NCBI GenBank assembly: GCA_001972305.1
Contig: BDDD01002689.1
Location: forward strand, 248,001 to 312,000
Origin: Cephalotus follicularis
Taxonomy: Eukaryota; Streptophyta; Magnoliopsida; Oxalidales; Cephalotaceae
Length of the DNA: 64,000 nt
Direction of reading: 5' to 3'
Below are positions 56,283-64,000 of this stretch, one piece after another. A program made the position numbers and the translations under genes. The notes beneath the pieces were generated by a model, which saw only the letters and a list, made by a program, of their open reading frames with translations, was not told the origin of the DNA and did not search any database. Within the stretch, counting starts at the first letter, position 1. Each line of letters begins with the position of its first letter.

Positions 56283-57846
56283 TGGGTGCTCGAATCACAT
56301 GACCGATGACAAAAGCCTCTTCATTGATCTCAAGGAAGTTGATGGAGGAAAGGTCACCTTTGGGGACAACACCAAGGCCAAAATTTGTGGCATTGGCTCA
56401 ATTGGTAACAAATTCTCTACCTTAATTGAAAATGTCTCATATGTTGTAGGCCTTAAGCATAATTTGCTTAGTGTTAGCCAATTGTGTGACAAAGGGTATA
56501 AAATTAATTTTGAATCCTCTTGTTGTCACATAATTGACATTAGCACCAATGTCGTAAAGTTTATTGGTCATAGACAAGGCAATGTTTATGTTGTTTATCT
56601 TAAAGAAATATTTTCTAAAGATGTTTGTTTTAATGCAAATACAAATGACAAATGGCTTTGGCATAGAAGATTAGGCCATGCTAGCATGGATGTTCTTGCC
56701 AAACTTTTAAGAAAAGATTTAGTTATTGGTTTGCCAAAAATGAAATTTGAAAATGATAAATTGTGTGATGCTTGTGCACAAGGCAAACTAACAAGAACAT
56801 CTTTTAAGGCTAAAAATGTTGTTTCAACTACTCGTATTTTACAACTATTGCACATTGATTTGTTTGGACCAACTAGAACTTTAAGTCTTTGTGGTAAACA
56901 ATATGGCTTAGTTATTGTTGATGACTATTCTAGATTTACATGGGTTATTTTCTTAGCTTTAAAGAGTGATGCCTTAGATTCCTTTGTTAAATTTGGTAGA
57001 CGTATTCAAAATGAAAAGAGTCTATCTATTGTTAGCATACGTAGTGATCACGGCAAAGAATTTGAAAACCTTGGTTTTGAAAACTTTTGTGATGAACTAG
57101 GTATTCACCATAACTTCTCGGCTCCTAGAACTCCTCAACAAAATGATGTTGTTGAGAGGAGGAATAGAACCCTAGAAGAAATGGGGAGAACCATGTTATG
57201 TGAAAATAATTTGCCAAAATATCTTTGCGTGGAAGCCGTGAACACCGCATGCTACATAATAAATAGAGTCATGATTAGATCTAGTTTAAAGAAAACTCCT
57301 TATGAACTTTTCAATGATAGAAAACCAAGTGTTAGTTACTTGAGACCTTTTGGTTGCAAAGTTTTCATTTTAAACAATGGAAAAGATAATCTTGGAAAAT
57401 TTGATGCCAAGAGTGATGAAGGAATCTTTCTAGGCTACTATTTAAATTCTAATGCATATAGGGTGTTTAATAAAAGGACTTTGATTATTGAAGTGTCTAT
57501 TCATGTTTTATTTGAAGAGTCTAATAGTGCTCCGAGAAAGGGAGATGTTGTTGATGATGTAGGTATATTGGAGCAAATGGAAAGCTTGGACATCAACAAA
57601 GAAGATGGTGAAGTTGACAAGGTTGAAGAAGAAGGAGGACATGAAGAAGAAATTCAAAAAATTCAAGTCACCAAGGATCCAATATCTAGAAGAGAAAGAG
57701 AGTACGTAAAAGATAACGAGGTAATCGGTAATCCTACCGAGGGGGTAAGAACTCATTCCGCTCTTAGGGAGTATTGCGATAATGTAGCTTTTATTTCCAA
57801 TATCGAACCCAAAAATGTTTTAGATGCTTTAAATGATGATTGTTGA
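56227..57846 (+). pseudogene. SIRE protease and integrase (frameshifted from gag, TGA at end)
   Basis: Overlaps the gag end by 56 bases in another frame, so a frameshift near 56260 separates gag and pol. Residues 16-25 are the protease site YVDSGCSNHM. About 144-186 is the pre-integrase zinc region (WHRRLGHASMDVLAKL, CDACAQGKL). The integrase core has D211 (HIDLFGP), D274 (IRSDHGKEF) and E310 (VVERRNRT), exactly D-D-35-E. Then PYELFNDRKPSVSYLRPFGC and an acidic linker. The ORF is closed by TGA at 57844, in the same frame as the RT that follows; a Trp codon (TGG) there is the likely ancestor. Catalytic residues of both enzymes are present. Confidence 0.95.
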
Positions 57847-59325
57847 ATTGTGGCTATGCAAGAGGAACTAAACCAATTTGACAAAAGTAATGTTTGGTCA
57901 TTAGTTCCTAGGCCCAAAAATCAATCCATCATTGGAACCAAATGGATTTTTAGAAACAAAATGAATGAGTTAGTTATTCGAAATAAAGCTAGATTAGTTG
58001 CACAAGGTTATAGTCAAGAGGAAGGCATTGACTATGATGAAACCTTTGCTCCGGTAGCTAGACTAGAAGCTATTAGATTGTTAATGACCTTTGCTTGTTT
58101 TAAAGGTTTTAAATTGCATCAAATGGATGTTAAAAGTGCATTTTTAAATGGTATTATAAATGAGGAAGTATATGTTAAGCAACCTCCGGGTTTTGAAAAT
58201 GTGCATTTTCCCGATCATGTTTTTAAACTAGCTAAAGCACTTTATGGTTTAAAGCAAGCACCAAGAGTTTGGTATGAAAGACTTTCAAATTTTCTCTTGG
58301 AAAATGATTTCAAAAGAGGTTTAGTGGATAAAACACTTTTTGTTAAAACTAAACTTAATGATATTCTCATTGTTCAAATTTATGTAGATGACATTATATT
58401 TGGTTCTACTAACGATTCTCTTTGTGTTGAGTTTGCTAACACTATGCAAGGTGAATTCGAGATGAGTATGATGGGGGAACTCAAGTATTTCCTTGGATTT
58501 CAAATCCAACAAGGAAATGAAGGGACTTTCATCAACCAATCCAAATACACCAAGGATCTACTCAAAAGATTTGGAATGGAACACTCAAAGCCTTGCAAGA
58601 CTCCAATAAGCATTACAACCAAACTTTACAAGGATGAGAATGGTAAAGAGGTTGATCAAAAATTATATAGAAGTATGATAGGATCTCTACTTTACCTTAC
58701 CGCTAGTAGACCGGACATAATGTTTAGTATATGTCTTTGTGCTAGGTATCAATCATCACCTAAACAATCTCACTTAACCGCGGTTAAGAGAATCTTTAGA
58801 TATCTTGCATACACACCATTATTAGGATTGTTTTATTCGCATGATTCTTTGTTTAATTTGCATGCTTATTCTGATGCCGATTATGGTGGTTGCAAGCTAG
58901 ATAGAAAGAGCACAAGTGGCACATGCCAATTCCTTGGCAATTCTTTAGTATCTTGGTTCTCCAAGAAACAAAATAGTGTTGCTCTATGAACCACCGAAGC
59001 CGAATATGTAGCGGCCGGAAGTTGTTGTGCACAAGTCTTGTGGCTTAAGCAACAACTTTGTGACTTCGGAATTAGCATTAGCAATGTACGTATAAAATGT
59101 GATAATACTAGTGCTATTAATTTGAGTAGAAATCTCGTTCAACACTCTAAGTCTAAGCATATTGAAATTAGACATCATTTTCTTAGAGACCATGTTGAAA
59201 AGGGTGATATTTTCCTTGAATATATTGACACTTTCAACCAAGTTGCAGATATATTCACGAAGCCGCTGGACAATGAAAGATTCTGCACTTTGCGGAGAGA
59301 GCTAGGTATGCAAAATCCTTCCTAA
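57847..59325 (+). pseudogene. SIRE reverse transcriptase and RNase H (one stop)
   Basis: Same frame as the integrase. RT blocks, counted from the Met at 57850: SIIGTKWIFRNKMNE (25-40), ARLVAQGYSQEEGIDYDETF, the first catalytic Asp in QMDVKSAFLNG (D93), FKLAKALYGLKQAPRVWYER, and YVDDIIFGS (178-186). RNase H: YSDADYGGCKLDRKSTSGTC, then TGA at 58987 in place of a Ser codon before TTEAEYVAAGSCCAQVLWLK, then CDNTSAINLSRNLVQHSKSK and QVADIFTKPLD to the stop at 59325. Apart from the TGA the frame is open, including the YVDD site. It would copy the genomic RNA from the initiator-Met primer. Confidence 0.96.
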
Positions 59326-59541
59326 CTCAATATATGTGAAATTGTGATGCTTTGTTAATTTGTGATTGAATTGATTGAAAAATGTTTTCAAAGATCATCA
59401 TGCATTTAAACATTGAGTTTTCAACTCAATAACACAAATTAGCTCATGTACCTAGGTTGCTATTAGTCCATAATAGTTAACCAAAAGTTTGCAAATCAAA
59501 ATGGATTGCCATTTTCTGCATTTCTCTTTTCTACAGAAAAT

Positions 59542-59613
59542 AACCGACTGGACAAATTGTCCAGTCGACTGCCTGCCATCCAGTCGACTGGCATTAGTGG
59601 CCCAGTTGACTGG
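59542..59613. repeat. Internal block of four CCAGTCGACTG-type motifs
   Basis: ACCGACTGG (59543), CCAGTCGACTG (59561), CCAGTCGACTGG (59580) and CCAGTTGACTGG (about 59602). The same motif as the LTR array, but placed between pol and the third ORF, ending about 115 bases before its ATG. Confidence 0.9.
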
Positions 59614-59727
59614 ACTTGCGAGAATCAGGTTTTTAAAACCCGAATCCCCTCTGTTTTTCTCACTTCTCTCAAATTGAAAAACGCCCAAAACACCTTTTCT
59701 CTCACATTTCGACCTACATATCTTCAA

Positions 59728-60871
59728 ATGGGACCAAAGAGACAAAAGCACATCGCTACTAGGCAACCAAGGGCTTCACAAGCGGCGCTTGACTTCGACA
59801 ACGACCTCTTTCTCTCGAATGAGAAAAAAATAGGTACAATTCCATTTTTAGCTCCGTGAAGTTACATTTTGAGAAATGGTTAGCTAGAGATGTGTTAATT
59901 AGCAATCTTGCTATTGTGATGACATGGTTGGAAGGAATGGGTGGTTTGAATACCTTTGCTCATCTCATGTCATATACCCTAGATTAGTGAAGTTGTTTTA
60001 TGCTAATTTGGAGTCTTCCACCACTTGCATTGCTAATTCCTTTGTTTTAGGCAATCCCATATCTATAACACCTGATTTGATAGCCGAAACCCTAGGAATT
60101 CCTAATGCCGGAATTACTCATTTCAATGATATTGGAAAAACGGAGGCACTAGGAATTTGTTTAGAACAACCAAATGTTAATCCTCTTATGAATGTGACTA
60201 GTAGCCATTTGCCTATTGCCACTAGGATCATTCTTTTACTTGTCACAAATACTTTTCTACCAAGAGAAGGCTCGCACACTCTTCCTTCCGAGCGAGACCT
60301 TAAATTCGTTGCTTGTGTCAAGAATGGAACTCCAATTAACCTTCCTTACCTTATAGTCAACCATTTGTTATCTAGACCCAATCATACTCCTTATCCTATG
60401 CTTTTAAGTAGCATTTTTGAATCTCTCAACCTAGACATTCCTGAGGATGAGCAAAGTGTCAAACCTTCCCATAAGAAGTTGGTTAATAAGGCGGGACTTA
60501 GACTTTGAAACATTAGGTTTGAGGATGGTGTATGGGTCAAGCAACAAGGTGGGGGTAGAGAACAAATGAGAGATCAAGCCAATGTAAGAGTAGGAGATGA
60601 TGAGGATGATGATGAGGACGATGCTCAGCAGTTTGAGATGCGTCCAAATGTTGGCACGAGCAGCAGCAGCAGCAGCAGGCCTACCCTGGAGTCACTTCAG
60701 GCTAGGATGGATCTTGCTCAAGCCGACATCGAATATCTCAAAGGGAAAATGAACAAGTTTAGTGAAGGACAAGAAAATATCATTCAAGGTCAAGCCGACA
60801 TCCTTCGAGGCCAAGCCAGTCTCCTTCAGTTGTTTCAAAATGCTTTTCCTCAGCACCCTCCTCCCTCTTGA
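59728..60871 (+). pseudogene. SIRE third ORF, putative plant transposon domain plus coiled coil (broken)
   Basis: The ATG at 59728 starts a basic N-terminus (MGPKRQKHIATRQPRASQ). The frame closes at 59857. A second frame reads KLHFEKWLARDVLISNLA at 59859-59912, and a third from 59924 carries the main domain: SHVIYPRLVKLFYANLESST, ITPDLIAETLGIPNAG, LPIATRIILLLVTNTFLP, ACVKNGTPINLPYLIVNHLL. This resembles the putative plant transposon protein domain (PF20167-type) often found in plant retrotransposon extra ORFs. An in-frame TGA lies at 60506; the same frame continues with an acidic stretch, a serine run and a C-terminal coiled coil (LESLQARMDLAQADIEYLKG, GQADILRGQASLLQ). No transmembrane segment is evident, so calling it envelope would be unsupported. 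Role unknown. Confidence 0.8.
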
Positions 60872-61023
60872 GCTACATTTGCATCTCATGTGTTTTTATT
60901 GGATTTTCAAACTTTGCTTATGTATTGTCTTTCTTCATTTAGTTTTTAAATTGTGTAAAAGACAATGTGGTTTCTCTTATTGCATTGATCTTATTGATAA
61001 AATTGAATATGAATGCATATGTT

Positions 61024-61345
61024 GAGGGGGAGCTCTTCAATCCGTGCTTTGATTGAGGGGGAGCTTTCGTCTCTCTTTTTGTTGTTTGACAAAAAGGGGG
61101 AGAGATTTATATTTTGCATTGCACATTGCATTTAAGGGAAAGCTTGCATAAATGAAGCTGCATGAGAAAAAGTTTTCATATTGGTGAGATGTGTTGTAAT
61201 CTTGCATTGAGCAAGTGTATTTTGATATGTCATATGCAATAGGTGTGATACAATTCATAAAATTGGACTTTGAACTAAAAATGGTTAAGTTGTCAAAGAT
61301 TTATGCAAAATACGCATATTTTGTCAATCATCAAAAAGGGGGAGA
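61024..61345 (+). other. Four polypurine tracts before the SIRE 3' LTR
   Basis: GAGGGGGAG at 61024 and 61055, AAAAAGGGGGAGAG at 61091-61104, and AAAAAGGGGGAGA at 61333-61345. The last directly abuts the LTR and is the expected plus-strand primer site. Confidence 0.85.
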
Positions 61346-61346
61346 T

Positions 61347-62619
61347 TGTTGGCCTTTGCCACCCCGGTTAATTGCGTTACCATATGTTATTTTGATGATT
61401 AACAAACATAGATTACTTGTATACATAATTCTATGAGTTATAACTTCATATACTCACTTGATTTTTATGTCCAAAGTTGTGCCAAGATCATTTCTGCAGG
61501 TACAAGGCAATCCAGCCGACTGGCAAGCAATCCAGTCGACTGCCCAAGGTTGAGTAGTCGACTGCCATAGGTTGTGTAGCCGACTAGTTCTTCAACCAAA
61601 CCCAAAAATTCCAGGAATACAGATCCAGCCGACTGCCACAGGGCTCCAGTCGACTTCCAGGCCAAGACAGCCAACTGCCACAGGGCTCCAGTCGACTGCC
61701 ATGGGTGCACATTTCAGGCAGTAACTTCTGTATCATTTTAACACCTCATCTAGCCGACTGAAGCAGGGCACCAGTCGACTTCCAGGGGGTCCAGTCGACT
61801 GCCATCGAATCCAGCCGACTGTCACCAATTGTGCAAAATCAGGCAGTAGCATATGTAATTCCAATTTCAGCTCAACAGCCGACTGGAACAGAGCAACCAG
61901 TCGACTGCCAGCTCCACCAGCCGACTGCCCAGAGAAAGCAGCCGACTGTCCATCACCAATGGCTATATTCAAATATACGCGCCATCAATCCAGCTGACTG
62001 CTGTACAAATCTAGCCGACTGGATTTGTAACAGACCTTTAAAAATAGATCCGTTGGAGGCACACCTATATAAAGAAATTTGGAGCTCTTGCACAAGTGAT
62101 CAAGCATTCAAGTTGCATATTCATTCAAGCTATCTGAAGTACAATACCAAAGCTTTCAAACATCAAAAGAGATCAAATTCAAAGCAATCCTATACATTAC
62201 AAAGCTTTACTTTTACATTTCCTATACACTTGAAGCTTTGTCCAAATTGAGCTAAATTGTAAAACAAATTCCTACGAATTTGTAACCTTTAAACACTTAT
62301 TTCACACATACAAGAGAGGTTGTGTCTTGTATTGCTCGGTTGGAACATATTTGCAATTCGCTTGGTTGGAGCGAAGGTTGTTGAATCTCGGTTGGAGTTT
62401 CAAGCCCGGATTGGGGCATACCTAGTGAAATACTCAAGGGGAGGCCTTGGGGAGTGGACGTAGGCGGTTTGCCGAACCACTATACATCCGTTTGCAATTC
62501 TCTTAACCCTACACTCTTTACATTTCCAAAATTGTGTGTTTGAGTTATTTTAATTAATTGTGGTATTTTTGCTAGTTAATTTTTATAAGTCTATTCACCC
62601 CCCCTCTAGACTTCCTACA
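61347..62619 (+). repeat. 3' LTR of the SIRE element
   Basis: 1273 bp, about 98% like the 5' LTR by eye. Its array (61512-62022) has about nine GCCGAC and seven GTCGAC cores. Several cores decayed in the 5' copy are intact here, mostly C-to-T type changes at CG. Confidence 0.97.
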
Positions 62620-62624
62620 GTTAT

Positions 62625-63913
62625 ATTTGTGGATTTCTTTGATATTGTGGATTTGATTTCTAATGTGGAGTTTATTCTTGGGATTGAGATTTCTTTCTAT
62701 CAAGATTGTTTTTCCGTGGATTAGGTTTTATTGTACTTGGAGATTATACCTCGTTTATATCATTTTCCTTTTATTCAGTACATTCACCTTATTCATATTG
62801 TTTTTACATCAGGGGATGTATCGTTCCTACTCACTTAGTCACTTGGACTAACCCTCTCCCATTTCTATTTTTTTATCGGTTGAGGCGGCCGTTGATAGTC
62901 AACCTGATCCATAGATTGGCAATAGTTGAGTCCATTGAAGGTAGACCACGGCACCATACCCTGGCTACTTCTCCAGGTGTACATGCATGCATGGGGACAT
63001 TTAGGTGTTGTATTATATATCTACGAGTTCTGGAAGATTTGCATTGTTCATATGTATTTATATATGTGTGATATGACTTGACTTGGGATGAATCAACTCT
63101 AGATATGCGTGTGAATTCTGATTCCTCCTTCGGGAGTGTGGCAATGTGAGTTGTTAGTTTCTCTTGCAGGAAAAATGTGGGAAAAGTCCTTTTTTAGGCG
63201 GAACTCTTGCAGTTTTTCTGCAGGAATTTCTGCCACTTTTCATATTAAATAGATGGTTAATAATTGAAAACTTATTAGGTTAAGAAGTTAATAGAAATCA
63301 AGAAACTTAGAAATGAGTAGTTGGAAATGAGTGTAAAACCATAGGTTTGGACACGGTCCGTTCGGGTGAGGTCACAGCCTTGCGGAACGGGTCGTGTCAG
63401 AGTAACTATGCTAGTCATAGGGGTTAGTTTAATGGAGTCAATGCCTCACATACCAGATCTAGGAGTTACTATGAGGTTACTCTAATAGGCCAAATAAACA
63501 GACAATTCAATGCCAAGACATTACATCTAATCTTTACAAATATGTGAACAAATCTACTCTTTTTGCAAAGGTTGACCCATGATCAACTCGCAAGAAAACG
63601 AAGTGAAATTCATTCTTAAAATCGTTTCTGAGACAAACTCAATTTTGATGAAAATCATTATTTTTTAATCATTAAATCAATTCCTTGAAAAGTAGTGGTT
63701 GTTTGTTGTAAAACATAATTAGGGGAGTGAAATCTGAACCCCAAAAGACCTCATTTGAAACCCATTAAGAAAATGAACAAAAATTGAAACTTGGGTTGAA
63801 ATCTAATATAGTCCAATACAGGACAGAAGGTGTCGACGTGAAAGGGAGTACATGTCGACTTCATACTAAGGCGTCGACGTCATAAAAAAGATATCGATTT
63901 AATAGGGTGCAAC
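62625..63913 (+). other. LTR-like noncoding sequence right of the SIRE insertion
   Basis: Continues 52986-53163. It contains a block ending GGGGACATTTAGGTGTTG (about 63000), an inverted repeat (63350-63398), 'tttctgcagga' phrases (63215) and GTCGAC dyads (63832-63880: GTGTCGACGTGA, CATGTCGACTTC, GCGTCGACGTC). No credible coding frame; the 121-codon frame at 62706-63071 has no recognisable motif. Confidence 0.45.
63350..63398. repeat. Inverted repeat with 14-base arms
   Basis: GACACGGTCCGTTC (63350-63363) and GAACGGGTCGTGTC (63385-63398), two mismatches that would be wobble pairs in RNA, 21-base loop. Confidence 0.8.
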
Positions 63914-64000
63914 TGTAACGCCACAGAATATTGTGTAAATAGTATGGGCTAACGGTATTTTGGGCTTGAGAATTTTCTTCCCTCTTGGACCGAATTTGGA
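63914..64000 (+). mobile_element. Start of another chromoviral LTR, cut by the window end
   Basis: TGTAACGCCACAGAATATTGTG resembles the TGTAA-CCC starts at 36284 and 47271, and includes the 'gggctaacggtattttgggc' style of early LTR sequence. Only 87 bases are present. Confidence 0.45.

Larger units (their letters stand above)
53169..62619 (+). mobile_element. Structurally complete SIRE/Maximus-type Copia element, TSD GTTAT
   Basis: 9451 bp. LTRs 53169-54438 and 61347-62619, both TGTTGGCC...CTTCCTACA, flanked by GTTAT at 53164-53168 and 62620-62624. Internal order: primer site, gag (54495), protease-integrase, RT-RNase H (to 59325), a third ORF (59728-60871), several polypurine tracts. By eye the LTRs differ at roughly two dozen positions (about 98% identity), so insertion is fairly recent. 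All three coding units carry stops or frameshifts, so the copy is not autonomous. The long LTRs, two gag zinc knuckles and extra 3' ORF place it in the SIRE lineage. Confidence 0.97.

Noticed and set aside
59728-60871. Envelope gene
   Set aside because: No signal peptide, membrane segment or fusion-like region; the domain resembles the putative plant transposon family instead.
60887-61025. Short hydrophobic frame after ORF3 (part of 60762-61025)
   Set aside because: It overlaps ORF3 in another frame and lies in the 3' noncoding region before the polypurine tracts; no support beyond length.

Overview
This window is nuclear DNA from a flowering plant, probably a eudicot (order and species not determinable here). 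It is made almost entirely of nested LTR retrotransposons. Evidence: Ty1/copia and Ty3/gypsy polyprotein remnants on both strands, initiator-Met and Asp tRNA primer sites, several LTR pairs or solo LTRs with exact 5-bp target-site duplications (TSDs), and a Cassandra TRIM carrying a 5S rRNA segment. I found no ordinary host gene, no tRNA and no intact open reading frame of a functional element; every polyprotein has stops or frameshifts.

Layout. 1-3845: a decayed minus-strand gag-like gene split by an LTR-like insertion. 3850-15328: noncoding Copia LTRs and leaders of one divergent family stacked end to end. 15329-30245: a minus-strand chromovirus (Tekay-like; 3' LTR, chromodomain, integrase, RNase H, RT) split by a complete Copia element (19688-29833, TSD CTAGT) that landed three codons after the RT catalytic aspartates. 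30246-31326: a SIRE-type LTR fragment and an RNase H scrap. 31327-42578: a minus-strand Athila element whose gag is split by a chromoviral solo LTR (36284-39347), itself split by an Athila-type solo LTR (37151-37516). 42579-52041: a second minus-strand chromovirus (gag to RNase H, primer site, 5' LTR); its LTR holds a plus-strand solo LTR (47271-51974, TSD TATGT), which in turn holds a SIRE-type solo LTR (49972-50582, TSD GGATG) and the Cassandra TRIM (51023-51910). 52042-64000: chromoviral LTR pieces into which a structurally complete SIRE/Maximus-type Copia element (53169-62619, TSD GTTAT) inserted. That element has gag, pol and a third ORF with a putative plant transposon domain and a C-terminal coiled coil.

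Within each element the parts have the usual roles: gag forms the particle, protease cuts the polyprotein, RT-RNase H copies RNA from a tRNA primer, integrase inserts the DNA, and the LTRs supply promoter and polyadenylation signals. Two non-textbook patterns stand out. First, the Copia leader carries three hairpins with a nearly constant 21-nt loop and completely different but paired stems; two occur again in a diverged copy at 12101-12267. Second, LTRs of many unrelated families each carry arrays of short dyads built on GTCGAC, GTCAAC, GCCGAC or GAGTCA, often upstream of a TATA-like box, and one such block also sits just before the SIRE third ORF.
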